Of a DNA stretch of 64,000 nt, positions 35,335-44,478 are shown piece by piece. Source of the DNA: Deltaproteobacteria bacterium (GTDB lineage Bacteria > Myxococcota_A > UBA796 > JAFGLY01); NCBI GenBank assembly GCA_016927815.1, contig JAFGLY010000166.1, positions 101,142 to 165,141 of the forward strand. The letters are read 5' to 3'. The notes beneath the pieces are model-generated. The model did not search any database. It saw only the letters and a list, made by a program, of their open reading frames with translations, and was not told the origin of the DNA. Position 1 is the first letter of the stretch, and the number at the start of each line of letters is the position of its first letter. A program made the position numbers and the translations under genes.

Positions 35335-36591
35335 TCAGGGCTCCGTGTCGAGAAAGCGCTCCGTCTCGTTGCCCTCCGACGTGCCGTCCGCGTGCCGGAG
35401 CAGCCAGTCGAACACCTCGATCCGCGGCACCTCGACCCGGTCTCCGGGCGCGATCCCCTCGGCCCAGGCGGGTTCGGAACGCAAGGTGCCCTCCAGGACC
35501 TCCCCCTCCCACCCGGTGACCGCGATCCACAGGTACTCGATCCGGCCTTGTCCCGCCTCGAAGGGGGCCTTCACGTAGAGCGTGTCGCCAGGTGGAAGTC
35601 CGCCCGCGAAGGCCTCGCGCACCGGTCCGGCCAGGTGTCTCGCGGCTTCGGCCTTTGCCTCGGCGAGCGTGGCCGGCACCGGCTCGGGCTCCAGGGCCAG
35701 AGCGACGGGCTCGGGGGTCGCTTCCATCGGGGGCGTCAGGGGAGGCGCGTCGAAGCGCCCCTCGAAGGACACCTCCACCACGGGGCTACGGCCGGGGTCG
35801 TCGCGAGGGGCCTTCCAGGAGGCCGTGGCGACGCCCTCGATCCCCACCGCACGACGCCGGGCCGAAGGCAGGGACACGACCGCCTCCGACAGTTCAGTCC
35901 GGGAGGACAGGCTCCCCTTCTCGAAGGCCACCTGGGCGAGGGTGTTCAGGACGGCTTCCATGTCGTCCAGCTGCGCCGTGGGGACCTCGGAGACCTGCAG
36001 CTCCTGCAGGCCCACCGCCCTCAGGCCCCACGTCGAGAGGACGTGAGACCCTTCGTCCTCCTCCTGCGTCTCGATCACGAAGAGCCGGGTCACGTCCACG
36101 GGGTCGGCAGCCAGCTCGCCGGCGTGCCGCTCGAAGGCGTCTGCACAGAAGTACCGACCCGTGGCGATCTCCTCCACCACTCCGCCCGTCTCTCGCGCCA
36201 GGGCCGCGAAGGCGGCGTAGGCCTGCCGCAGGACGGGCAGGGCCTGATCGACGGGAGCCGAGAAGCCCGAGACGACCACCTTCTCGCTGGAGGCGAGCAC
36301 AGATGCGCCCGTCTCGCCCAGATCCCCGGGCAGGTCCCCGACCAGGGCAGCCTCGGGCCGACCGTACTCCTGGGCGGGCGCCAGCCCCGCTACCCGGGCC
36401 GGCGTCTTCGCCGCCCGGGGGAGCGAGCGACCCAGTTCGATGGACTCCAGGGCCTTGTCCAGCCGCTCGAGCGACGCCTCCTCGCAGGTGGGAGCGCACC
36501 AGAGCGACAGGTCGAAGCGGGCGTCGGGCACGAGGCCGGGCGGGGCGGCCAGAGCGCTGGGGAGGATGAGGGCGAGAAGGAGCGCGACCAT
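35335..36591 (-). CDS. Exported protein with C-terminal DUF2314-like domain
   Basis: The 418 residues start with a signal peptide (VALLLALILPSALA, cleavage near residue 16). The last third (about 320-405, LYVKAPFEAGQGRIEYLWIAV, ending GDRVEVPRIEVFDWL) looks like DUF2314, a small domain often found in exported or cytoplasmic proteins of unknown role. The middle is an alpha/beta region with two Cys pairs. ATG 36591 has GGAG about 9 bases upstream; a GTG at 36615 would add 8 residues. A 150-bp gap separates it from the FG-GAP protein gene. Confidence 0.72.
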   Translation of the reverse strand: MVALLLALILPSALAAPPGLVPDARFDLSLWCAPTCEEASLERLDKALESIELGRSLPRAAKTPARVAGLAPAQEYGRPEAALVGDLPGDLGETGASVLASSEKVVVSGFSAPVDQALPVLRQAYAAFAALARETGGVVEEIATGRYFCADAFERHAGELAADPVDVTRLFVIETQEEDEGSHVLSTWGLRAVGLQELQVSEVPTAQLDDMEAVLNTLAQVAFEKGSLSSRTELSEAVVSLPSARRRAVGIEGVATASWKAPRDDPGRSPVVEVSFEGRFDAPPLTPPMEATPEPVALALEPEPVPATLAEAKAEAARHLAGPVREAFAGGLPPGDTLYVKAPFEAGQGRIEYLWIAVTGWEGEVLEGTLRSEPAWAEGIAPGDRVEVPRIEVFDWLLRHADGTSEGNETERFLDTEP

Positions 36592-36741
36592 CGGGACTCC
36601 GCGGCAGGCGGGCACCGGGAACGGCCGGTCCCGACCGAGGAGACAGTACCTGGCATCGTTCTATTCCACCCGGGTCCACGGGGCTGCTGGGCGCCACCAT
36701 CCCCGACCGAAGACGCGGGTTCGTCCGGCCGGGGGAGGTCG

Positions 36742-38997
36742 TCAGGGCGCGAAACCCGGGGTCCACGAGCCGTCGCTGTACACCCAGATCCGCCGGTCCG
36801 CGGCCAGGTCCTCGATGGTGACCTCGGCGACGCCGTAGGGGAACCGGACCGTGATCCGGTCCACCGTATCGGCGGCACCCAGGCCCACGTGGAGGGTGAA
36901 GGAGTCCTGGCTGGAGGTCCCGCTGCCCCCACTCACCATGCGCCGTTGGACGGTTCCGCCGGCCTCCACCTCCACGATCGCCCCGATGGCCGAGGTGTTC
37001 CTCCCCACACCGACGGGTCGCACCTGGATCCAGTGCGCGCCGTACCGGCCGTCGTTCCGGTAGAGCGACCCGGCGACCAGGTCTACGTCTCCGTCGTTGT
37101 CGTGGTCCGCCGCAGCCGCGCCCCAGCCGTTCTGGACCACGACCCCGGACTCGTAGTTCTGCAGCGTGAAGAAGCCCTCGCCGTCGTTCACGTAGAAGTC
37201 CGAGTCCCGGTAGCCGTAGACGTTGGTGATGAAGAGGTCGAGGTCCGCGTCGTTGTCGGCGTCGAACAGGACGGGGTTGGAGTGGGTCTCGCGGTAGTAG
37301 ATGCCACGCGTGTCGGCCTGGTCCTGGAAGGCCCCCATTCCGTCGTTGACGAGCACGTTCGTGCGATCGCTGAAGTGGTAGTAGAAGGGATGCGCGAGGT
37401 TCGCGGCCACAAGGTCGAAATCCCCGTCGTTGTCGATGTCCCCGACCGCCGTCCCGATGGTGTGGCCGTAGGTCCCGTATCCGGGCGTGTACCGGCCCCC
37501 CGTACCGTTCTCGGAACCGACCTCGTCCAGGGTTCCGTCGCCGAGGTTGTCGTAGAAGAAGTTCCGATCCAGGCGGTAGTTGCTCACGAAGAGGTCGGTG
37601 TCGCCGTCCTGGTCGAAGTCGCCGGTCGTGACCCCCCGGCCGGCCTGGTTGTTGGTCCGCACGCCCACGGCCTCGGGTTCAGAGAAGGTCCCGTCGCCGT
37701 TGTTGTGGAAGAAACGGTCGTCGTAGTTGCGGTAGTAGTCGTGCTCCGAGGAGCACTCGTAGTTGGCGAGGTAGAGGTCCAGGTACCCGTCGCCGTCCAG
37801 GTCGAACCACCCGGCCCCCTCCGTCGGGCTGGACTCGGGCTCCCCGTTGCCGTCGCAGTCGCGATCGTCCTGGAGGTCCACGATGCCCGACTCGAGGATC
37901 ACGTCGGTGAAGGTCCCGTCGCAGTTGTTGTGGAGCAAAGCCTCCCCGCACAGGTACGACCCGCCCTGGCCGAAGGAGTCGAGGCAGCCGTCGTTGTCGT
38001 AATCGCCCCACACGCCCCCGCCCGTGCCGCATGCCGCCCAGACGAGGCCTTCGGGAATGGCCTCGGCGGTCACGTTGACGAACGTGCCGTCGCCCTCGTT
38101 GTGCCAGAGCACCGGACCGCTGGTCATGAGGTCGTCGAATCCGTCGTTGTCGTAGTCCCCCCAGGCCACCCGGCTGCCGACCCGGGTGGGCGTGCCCTCG
38201 CTGGTCGTGAACGCCTCGGCCGCGATCTGGAAGGGCTTGTCCTCGGGGGCGATGTCGTCGTGGTAGACCACGGCCAGGCGGACCTGCCAGGTGTAGAAGG
38301 GCGAGATCATGCCCTGGAAGAAGTATTCGTCGTCCAGGTCGGGCCACCGGACGCCGGCCCAGAGCGGATCGCCCTCCTGGTAGAAGTTCTCCATGAGCAA
38401 CTCGGGCTCGGTGAAGAGGGGTTCGCCCTCGCCGTCCTCGGCCAGGCCCCGGTGGTACCCCACGAACACGTGGAACGGCTGGGTGATCTCGAACGGCGTG
38501 GCGAAGGCGTAGGGGATCCACTCGCCGTCGTCGGCCGGTCCCAGGCAGCGTGTGAACGCGCCGTACGGCGCATTGACGTCGAAGGCGTAGCCGTCGGAGG
38601 AGAAGTCCGGCCAGACCGTGAGCAGGGCAGGGGTGTCTTCGGCGAGCAGGTTCGTCCAGCGCGCCGCCGCACCGTACACGGTGGCGGGCGCCTCGAGCTT
38701 GAAGCCGTTGGCACCGTACACCTCGAGGGTGTTCAGGTCGTAGGTGCCGTAGGAGCCCTCGTAGTCATCGGGGAAGGGTTGGTCGGCGAAGGAGAACGCC
38801 TGGCTGGACCGGCCGTCCAGGGTGATCCAGACCACGTCTTTGGGCAGGGCTCCGGCCGCGTCCTCGACGCAGGTCGGAGTCTCCGAGGTGTCCCCTCCCG
38901 TCTCGGATCCCTGCGTGTCCTCGGGGACCTGCCCGGTGTCCTCGGATTCGCCGCACGCGGGCGCGAGGAGGAGCGCGAGGAGGACTGGGTGGCGCAT
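36742..38997 (-). CDS. FG-GAP/ASPIC (UnbV-like) lipoprotein
   Basis: The 751-residue surface protein has a lipoprotein-type leader (LLALLLAPAC, Cys15) and an acidic Thr/Ser-rich linker. The N-terminal third holds a beta domain. From about residue 245 come repeated FG-GAP/VCBS-like calcium-binding motifs (WGDYDNDGFDDL, WGDYDNDGCLD, FDLDGDGYLDL, GDFDQDGDTDL, GDIDNDGDFDL, FDADNDADLDL, ADHDNDGDVDL), as in an integrin-like propeller. The end is an ASPIC/UnbV domain (about 670-740, VRFPYGVAEV). It probably folds outside the cell and binds Ca2+; its partner is unknown. ATG 38997 has GGAG upstream. Confidence 0.85.
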   Translation of the reverse strand: MRHPVLLALLLAPACGESEDTGQVPEDTQGSETGGDTSETPTCVEDAAGALPKDVVWITLDGRSSQAFSFADQPFPDDYEGSYGTYDLNTLEVYGANGFKLEAPATVYGAAARWTNLLAEDTPALLTVWPDFSSDGYAFDVNAPYGAFTRCLGPADDGEWIPYAFATPFEITQPFHVFVGYHRGLAEDGEGEPLFTEPELLMENFYQEGDPLWAGVRWPDLDDEYFFQGMISPFYTWQVRLAVVYHDDIAPEDKPFQIAAEAFTTSEGTPTRVGSRVAWGDYDNDGFDDLMTSGPVLWHNEGDGTFVNVTAEAIPEGLVWAACGTGGGVWGDYDNDGCLDSFGQGGSYLCGEALLHNNCDGTFTDVILESGIVDLQDDRDCDGNGEPESSPTEGAGWFDLDGDGYLDLYLANYECSSEHDYYRNYDDRFFHNNGDGTFSEPEAVGVRTNNQAGRGVTTGDFDQDGDTDLFVSNYRLDRNFFYDNLGDGTLDEVGSENGTGGRYTPGYGTYGHTIGTAVGDIDNDGDFDLVAANLAHPFYYHFSDRTNVLVNDGMGAFQDQADTRGIYYRETHSNPVLFDADNDADLDLFITNVYGYRDSDFYVNDGEGFFTLQNYESGVVVQNGWGAAAADHDNDGDVDLVAGSLYRNDGRYGAHWIQVRPVGVGRNTSAIGAIVEVEAGGTVQRRMVSGGSGTSSQDSFTLHVGLGAADTVDRITVRFPYGVAEVTIEDLAADRRIWVYSDGSWTPGFAP

Positions 38998-39082
38998 GGG
39001 ATCTCCATCGAGAAGGGAGCCCATCCAAGATACCCCGTGCGCGCCCGCCACGAGGCGTCGGATCCCGCCTCGTGGCGGGCGC

Positions 39083-40141
39083 TCAAACCACCTGGGGCTC
39101 CCCGGGCGTGGGCGGCACCAGGGCCGGGTGTGCTCGCCAGCGGTCGTCGGGCGCGGGGTCGACGAAGAACGGATGATCATCGATGCCGTTCCGGAGTCTG
39201 CAATGGGCGAGCCACGTTCCATACTCGGCCGGGTGGCGGAGGAGGAACGGATCCGCGCGCTCCGAGACGAACGTGTGCATCAGGGTGCGCCAATCCCGGT
39301 CGTCCGGGAGGATCGGCGAGCCCACCTCCGCCACGGAGCGATCGCCGGGAGGCGTGGAGCAGAAGACGGGCACGAGCGCGGCGCCGGTCTTCCAGGCCAG
39401 GCGGTAGGGGCCGGGGGAGAGCAGGGCCTCGCGGTTCATCAACCGGGTGCGGACCCAGCGGGTTCCCAAGCGACCGTCGAAGGCGAGACCCACGATCTCG
39501 TTGCGCGCGAGCCGTCGGACCATCTCGCGGACCGGGGCACCCGCGGGGAGGAACGAGGCCGGAAGGCGATCCTCGCTGGCCTCCCGGACCTCGTGGATCC
39601 GGGCCTGCCAGCGATGGGTGGGCAGCACACCGGGGTATGCACGGGCGAGGTGTTCCGGCGGGAGCCCCCGCGCGGCATACTGGGTGCAGGCGTAGCCCTT
39701 GAGCGACAACCAGGCGACGGGCAGCAGGAACGACCCGGCGTGGGCGGACAGGAGCACGACGCCTCGACCCCGGGCCAGCGCGGCGTCCAGGTGCTCCCGC
39801 CCCCACAGGTCGAGGTGGAGGTCCACGTTCTGCGGATCGAGCCGCCCGACCAGGAGCTCCTCGAGGTGCACGCGCCAGGCCACGCGGGCGGCGTCGGCCA
39901 GGAGCCGGCCGAGCCAGAAGCGGTCGAGCGCAGGGCCGAAGACGCGGACGTACTCGTCGGCCATGCGCGCTCTCTGGGCGCTCGAGACCGCGTACCATGC
40001 GATCCACCCGGGCCAGAGCTTGCGCACCGTGTCGGGCCGGGACGGATCGAGGATCCTCCTCGAGGGGACCCAGAAGAGCCAGCGGGCCAGGTCCCTCGGA
40101 CGAGCCCTCAGGGTGCCGAGGGATGGCAGGCCGAGCGCCAT
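39083..40141 (-). CDS. LPLAT-superfamily (LpxL-like) acyltransferase, noncanonical
   Basis: The 352-residue protein resembles LpxL/LABLAT-type membrane-associated acyltransferases: GREHLDAALARGRGVVLLS, then AHAGSFLLPVAWLSLKGY, and a later EIVGLAFDGRLGTRWV like the second conserved block. The usual HX4(D/E) catalytic motif is H134-A-G-S-F-L139 here, with no acidic residue at +5, so activity is uncertain. No signal peptide is obvious; a basic N-terminus suggests peripheral membrane binding. ATG 40141 has a strong GGAGGTG site. It is upstream of the FG-GAP gene on the same strand (85-bp gap). Confidence 0.78.
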   Translation of the reverse strand: MALGLPSLGTLRARPRDLARWLFWVPSRRILDPSRPDTVRKLWPGWIAWYAVSSAQRARMADEYVRVFGPALDRFWLGRLLADAARVAWRVHLEELLVGRLDPQNVDLHLDLWGREHLDAALARGRGVVLLSAHAGSFLLPVAWLSLKGYACTQYAARGLPPEHLARAYPGVLPTHRWQARIHEVREASEDRLPASFLPAGAPVREMVRRLARNEIVGLAFDGRLGTRWVRTRLMNREALLSPGPYRLAWKTGAALVPVFCSTPPGDRSVAEVGSPILPDDRDWRTLMHTFVSERADPFLLRHPAEYGTWLAHCRLRNGIDDHPFFVDPAPDDRWRAHPALVPPTPGEPQVV

Positions 40142-40227
40142 GCACCTCCGGGGGGGACGGGTCCTCCCCTCCTATCCGGCCGGACCCGCCCGGCGTTACG
40201 TTCCACACGGACGAAGCCGGAGGGTTC

Positions 40228-40953
40228 ATGATCCGTACCATTCTGATCCTGCTCGGAGCGCTGTGCGCCTGCGACCCTCCCGGCGACGGCGATCCGGCGG
40301 CAGCGCCCGTTCCACCCGCCGTCCCTCGTCGGGATCGAGACGTGATGTGTCCGGCACCCGACGGCGGCATCGCTGCGAGCCTCTACGAACCCGACGGGCC
40401 GGCCACGACCGCCGTCCTCGTGGACGTGGGCGCCCGCATGTGGGACCGGTGGGGCGACCTGCCCGACGGGCCGGCCTTCTCCCACTACAGGGAACTGGCC
40501 GAGGCGCTCCAGGACACCGGAGTCGCGGTGCTCCTCTACGACAAGCGCGGTACCGGGCACACCCTGGGCCATCCTCCCGGGACCCCCGGCCGCATCCGCG
40601 ACTCCCTGGCGGCCCGGGCCTGCCTCGCCCGCCTCGTTCCAGGGGCCAGAATCGTCCGGGTGGGCCACTCTGCGGGCTCGGCGGTGGCCTGCCATGCCTG
40701 GGCACCCGGGGAACGGCTGGTCCTCCTCTCGCCGGTGGTGAACCCCGGCGAGATGCCCGACGCCCCGACCCTCATCGTCCGGGGCGAAGCCGATGGAGGT
40801 CGTGCCGCGGACGACGCTCGGTTGGCCGCACACCCCGAGACCCGGTGGGTCGGGGTGCCCGGCGCGAACCACCTTCTCAGGGTGGAGGGTCGGGTCGCAC
40901 CCGAGGCACTCGCCGCCGTGACCGCCTTCGTGACGGCGGGCAGCCCCCCGTGA
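40228..40953 (+). CDS. Alpha/beta-hydrolase lipoprotein
   Basis: The 241 residues start with a lipoprotein leader (IRTILILLGALCAC). The rest is an alpha/beta-hydrolase with the nucleophile elbow GHSAGS (about 151-156), a DKRGTG loop and a VPGANH segment carrying the likely catalytic His (about 215). The acid is probably the Asp of RGEADGG. It lacks a lid domain. ATG 40228 has GGAGGG upstream. The stop overlaps the next gene (GTGA). The substrate is unknown; an outer-membrane or periplasmic esterase is likely. Confidence 0.82.
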   Translation: MIRTILILLGALCACDPPGDGDPAAAPVPPAVPRRDRDVMCPAPDGGIAASLYEPDGPATTAVLVDVGARMWDRWGDLPDGPAFSHYRELAEALQDTGVAVLLYDKRGTGHTLGHPPGTPGRIRDSLAARACLARLVPGARIVRVGHSAGSAVACHAWAPGERLVLLSPVVNPGEMPDAPTLIVRGEADGGRAADDARLAAHPETRWVGVPGANHLLRVEGRVAPEALAAVTAFVTAGSPP

Positions 40954-41717
40954 CGCCTCCGCTGGCTCTCCTCACGGACTTCGGGCTCGCCGATCCCTGG
41001 GTGGGCGTCATGAAGGGGGTGATCCTCTCTGTGGCCCCCGGCCTTTCGCTCGTGGATCTCGCCCACGAGGTGCCGCCCGGCGACGTGCTCGCCGGAGCCC
41101 TCCACCTCGATGCCGCGGTGGACTTCTTTCCCCCGGACACGCTCTTTCTCGCGGTCGTGGATCCAGGCGTGGGAACGGCCCGCCGCGCGCTGGCAGCACG
41201 GGTCGGATCCTGGCGCTTCGTGCTCCCGGACAATGGCCTCCTCACGGCGGTTCTCGAGCGTCATCCGCTCCACGCGGCCTGGTCCGCCGAGGATCCCGCC
41301 TTCCACCTATCCTCTCCGGGCCGGACCTTTGAGGGCCGGGACGTGTTCGCGCCGGTGGCGGCCTGGTGGATGGCCGGCACGGATCCAGCGCGCTTCGGTC
41401 CGGCGGTCGCGGATCCGATCCGCATCCCGATGCCTCGGGCTCGCCGAGTGCCCGGCGGCTGGGAGGGAGAGGTGCTCCTCCTGGATCGGTTCGGCAACGC
41501 GGTCACCGACCTTCCGGCGCCGCCCGGGGCGGTAGCCCGAGCCGCGGGCGTGGCCTTCCCCGTAGCCTCCACCTACGGTGCGGTCCCGGCCGGAGCCTCG
41601 CTGGCGGTCGAGGGAAGCACCGGCCGCCTGGAGCTGGCCGTGAACGGCGGATCGGCTGCGACGATCCACGGGTTGGTACGCGGTACGCCCGTCCGGCTCG
41701 AGGTCCCCGGCACGTGA
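40950..41717 (+). CDS. SAM hydroxide adenosyltransferase (DUF62)
   Basis: The 255-residue protein belongs to the SAM hydrolase/chlorinase/fluorinase superfamily. The N-terminal LLTDFGLADPWVGVMKGVI and FLAVVDPGVGTARR motifs and an ILSVAPG segment are present, and a C-terminal beta domain follows (about 165-255). Characterised members without the halogenase loop hydrolyse SAM to adenosine and methionine. GTG 40950 overlaps the lipoprotein stop; the next gene overlaps at GTG 41714. The biological purpose of SAM hydrolysis here is not evident. Confidence 0.9.
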   Translation: MTPPLALLTDFGLADPWVGVMKGVILSVAPGLSLVDLAHEVPPGDVLAGALHLDAAVDFFPPDTLFLAVVDPGVGTARRALAARVGSWRFVLPDNGLLTAVLERHPLHAAWSAEDPAFHLSSPGRTFEGRDVFAPVAAWWMAGTDPARFGPAVADPIRIPMPRARRVPGGWEGEVLLLDRFGNAVTDLPAPPGAVARAAGVAFPVASTYGAVPAGASLAVEGSTGRLELAVNGGSAATIHGLVRGTPVRLEVPGT

Positions 41718-42487
41718 GCCGCACTCCGCCCGACGCCCTGCCGGCAGCCGTGGATCGTGGATCCGGGCGGCCGGACCGGCCGCCCTCCGACACGGGGTCT
41801 GCGGCCCGGATCCTCCTGGAGGTCGGAGGTCTCTGGCTCGCCACCCTGCTCGCGATTCGAGCCGTGGTGACGGCCCAGACGGCCCTGGGCCTGCACGAGG
41901 TCGTGCTGGCGCTCGTCCCCGTCCTCTTCATCTACCTCCCGGTCCTCGTGTGTCGCTTGAGGGGGGCGGACTCCTGGTCCTACCTCCTGTGGATCCCGGC
42001 CCTTCGCGATCGCCGTGCCTGGCGGGAGGCCCTGGTCCTCAACCTGCGCATCCTCGGAATCGGGATCGTCCCCTGGCTCCTGGCCTACCATGTCTACCAG
42101 ACCCACCTGTTCGGGTTCAGCCCGAGCTGGCGGTTTCCGGCGAGCCCGCTGACCCTGGTGGCCTACCACGTCTTCTTCGTGGCCATCCCCGAGGAGTTCT
42201 TCTACCGCGGCTACCTCCAGACCCGTCTGAACGAGGTCTTCCCGAGGCGGTTCCTCCTCGCCGGCATCCCGTTCGGGCATGGCTTGTGGATTGCGGCGCT
42301 CCTCTTCGCCTTCGGACACTCCCTGGTAGAGCTGCGCTGGTGGCATTTCGCCACCTTCTTCCCCGGCCTGCTGTTCGGCCTGTTGCGGGAGCGCACCGGC
42401 TCCGTGACCGCGAGCGCACTCTGCCACGCGGCCTGCAACATCCTGGTGAACGTGCTCGACACGATCTACGGCATCGTGCCGCCATGA
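41714..42487 (+). CDS. CPBP-family glutamic intramembrane protease, possible myxosortase
   Basis: The 257-residue protein has about seven membrane helices. The CPBP catalytic motifs are complete: EEFFYRG (Glu159-Glu160), FGHS (about 200-203) and HAACN (about 237-241). These residues form the intramembrane glutamic protease active site. Myxosortases, which process MYXO-CTERM proteins, belong to this superfamily, and a MYXO-CTERM-like protein is encoded at 11588-13936, so this is a candidate processing enzyme; the link is inferred. GTG 41714 overlaps the preceding stop (GTGA). Confidence 0.85.
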   Translation: MSRTPPDALPAAVDRGSGRPDRPPSDTGSAARILLEVGGLWLATLLAIRAVVTAQTALGLHEVVLALVPVLFIYLPVLVCRLRGADSWSYLLWIPALRDRRAWREALVLNLRILGIGIVPWLLAYHVYQTHLFGFSPSWRFPASPLTLVAYHVFFVAIPEEFFYRGYLQTRLNEVFPRRFLLAGIPFGHGLWIAALLFAFGHSLVELRWWHFATFFPGLLFGLLRERTGSVTASALCHAACNILVNVLDTIYGIVPP

Positions 42488-42565
42488 CCCGGTGGTCGGC
42501 CCTCCATGGCGGTGATACGCGGGTGGGTCCACGTCCCCCGGGGTCGGATCCCCTCCGGAGCAGGG

Positions 42566-43435
42566 ATGGCCGAGTGCCCGTTCTGCAAGGCGCCCATCCC
42601 CGACTCGCTCATCCGTGATGGCGGTCGGTGCCCTCGGTGTTTCATCGAGATCCCTGGCGAGGAATCCCCGACGAACCCCGGCGTGGACCTCCAGGCCCCC
42701 GAATCCCCTCCCTCCCGGAGCCGCTTCGCGGCCATCGCCGGCATCCTGACGATTCTGGTCGTCGCCGGAGCCCTTGCGGCCTGGAAGGTCCACATGGACC
42801 GCCTCTCAGAGGCCGCGGCCGCGGCCGATGCGCTCCCCAGCTTCTACCTCGAGCCGCTGGGCGAGGTGCCGCCCCAGGCGCCCCAGGACGATCTCACAGC
42901 CGAGACCCGCTCTCTCGGGAACCGACCGGCGCCGTCCCGTCCCTCCGGATCCGACGCCGCGGATACGACGTCCTCGGGGGCTCGGGCGAGCCCCACCCGG
43001 TTCGATTTCACCGACGACGAGGCCGACGCACGGTTCGCGGGTCTGGCCGAGCCCGCCGGTCCCCGGGATCTGGACCTCGGCATCCCCGTGGATCCAGACG
43101 GGTCCGTCCGGCTCCGATCGCCAGGCACCACCTCCGGCGTCCTGACCGACCCCGACGAGATCCACGCGGCGGTGGCCAGGTCCATCCAGACCTACCACGG
43201 CCAACTCGCCCAGTGCTATACCCAGCGTCTGAAGTCTGCCGCGGGCCTGAAGGGCGCCTGGAACCTCACGTTCATGATCCTGCCCGACGGCGCCACCTCC
43301 GATGTCCAGTGCATGCCTCAGGGCCCGGGCGATGCCGAACTCGAGACCTGCGTGGTCCGAAGGGCCTCGACCTGGAAGTTCTCGCCCATGATCCAGGCCC
43401 AGCGGTTCGAACTGCCGTTCCGATTCGGCTCCTGA
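42566..43435 (+). CDS. Zinc-ribbon membrane protein with AgmX/PglI C-terminal domain
   Basis: The 289 residues start with a zinc ribbon (C4, C7, C22, C25), then one membrane helix (about 55-75), a low-complexity linker and a C-terminal AgmX/PglI-like domain (about 205-289; HGQLAQCYTQRLKSAAGL, ILPDGATSDVQCM, ETCVVRRASTWKF) with three conserved-looking cysteines. This domain resembles TonB C-terminal domains and occurs in myxobacterial gliding and adhesion proteins. ATG 42566 has GGAG at 42557-42560. A 78-bp gap precedes it; it converges on rimI. Confidence 0.83.
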   Translation: MAECPFCKAPIPDSLIRDGGRCPRCFIEIPGEESPTNPGVDLQAPESPPSRSRFAAIAGILTILVVAGALAAWKVHMDRLSEAAAAADALPSFYLEPLGEVPPQAPQDDLTAETRSLGNRPAPSRPSGSDAADTTSSGARASPTRFDFTDDEADARFAGLAEPAGPRDLDLGIPVDPDGSVRLRSPGTTSGVLTDPDEIHAAVARSIQTYHGQLAQCYTQRLKSAAGLKGAWNLTFMILPDGATSDVQCMPQGPGDAELETCVVRRASTWKFSPMIQAQRFELPFRFGS

Positions 43436-43444
43436 TCCGAGTGA

Positions 43445-43891
43445 TCACCCGTTCGTGGCGCCCAGGTCGAGGGTCATGAGAAGGGCGTCCTCCGAGCGAT
43501 CGTAGTATCCGTGGCGGCGGCCCACCTCGCGGTAGCCACGGCCGCGGTAGAGAGCCCTGGCGGCCTCGTTCCCCTCTGCCACCTCCAGGTGGAGGTGCTC
43601 CGCCCCCCTGGCGCGGACGAGGATCTCACCCGCGGCCAGCAGCGCCGTGGCGATGCCGGCCCGCCTCAGGTCGGGGTGCACGGCCAACGTGGAGACCTCG
43701 GCGCTGTCCGCCGCGATGCGGAGGCCGACGTACCCTGCCAGGCCGTCGTGGGTCTCGTCCAGGAGCACCACCGCGGCCGGGTGGGCCAGTTCCTCGGCCA
43801 CAAGGCGGAACGACCAGGCCCGAGACCCGAAGACCCGGCGTTCCAGGTCCGCGATAGCCGACACGTCGGCGGCTTGGGCCCGACGGATCAC
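43445..43891 (-). CDS. rimI: Ribosomal protein S18 alanine N-acetyltransferase (GNAT)
   Basis: The 148-residue GNAT fold has an acetyl-CoA loop VHPDLRRAGIATALL (about 74-88) and a C-terminal LHLEVAEGNEAARALYRGRG segment with the ARALYRG pattern typical of RimI, followed by GYREVGRRHGYY. RimI acetylates the N-terminus of S18. The start is GTG 43891, overlapping the SurA-N-like gene stop by 4 bp. Among GNATs the pattern fits RimI best, though other acetyltransferases remain possible. Confidence 0.82.
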   Translation of the reverse strand: MIRRAQAADVSAIADLERRVFGSRAWSFRLVAEELAHPAAVVLLDETHDGLAGYVGLRIAADSAEVSTLAVHPDLRRAGIATALLAAGEILVRARGAEHLHLEVAEGNEAARALYRGRGYREVGRRHGYYDRSEDALLMTLDLGATNG

Positions 43892-44478
43892 AAGGCCTCC
43901 AGCGGGGCCACCTCCCGGACGGAGGTCCGGGCCCGCCATGCGCGGATGGCATCCATCCAGGCCAGACGACAGGCCTCGTCGTCTCCTCCCTTGGCCTGGG
44001 TGGGAAGCACCACGTTGCGATGGACGTACCGCTCCACCACCATCCGGCTGAAGAGCAGTCCGGCCAGGGCATCCTCGGTGAGTCCGAAGCGATCCAGGAA
44101 GTCCCGCCAGGTCGAGGGCGGGGAGAATGCATCGCGGACCTCGGACAGCCGGATCTCCACCTCGGCCGGCGTGGGCCGGTAGGTGGCGGCATCTCCGGCG
44201 AGGCCCCGCACCACGGCCATGTCCACCAGGCGTTCGAGCAACGGCCTGCCCGGATCGCACAGCACGGGCTGGGGACACCCGACCCGCTCGCCGAGCGCTT
44301 CCTCGAGGGCGAGGTCCCCTGCCGTCACCACGCGTTCACCCACCACCACGACCACGCGATCAATGCGCTCCGCCCGAGCGGGCATCGTTGCGAGGAGTAC
44401 GAACAGGAGCGGGGAGGCGAGGCGGAGCACCGTGAGAAGCACCAGCGGTCGCCGGCCCTTTACCCCGGCGGTCCTCAT
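43888..44478 (-). CDS. Exported SurA-N-like protein
   Basis: The 196 residues have a signal peptide (LRLASPLLFVLLATMPARA, cleavage near residue 36). The mature N-terminus (RIDRVVVVVGERVVTAGDLALEEAL) is the start pattern of SurA/PpiD-type chaperone domains, followed by helices (RLLERLVDMAVVRGLAG, DFLDRFGLTEDALAGLLF). There is no rotamase (parvulin) domain, so it is at most the chaperone part of SurA. ATG 44478 is preceded by a weak site; it overlaps rimI by 4 bp and diverges from the GldA-like gene. Confidence 0.8.
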   Translation of the reverse strand: MRTAGVKGRRPLVLLTVLRLASPLLFVLLATMPARAERIDRVVVVVGERVVTAGDLALEEALGERVGCPQPVLCDPGRPLLERLVDMAVVRGLAGDAATYRPTPAEVEIRLSEVRDAFSPPSTWRDFLDRFGLTEDALAGLLFSRMVVERYVHRNVVLPTQAKGGDDEACRLAWMDAIRAWRARTSVREVAPLEAL

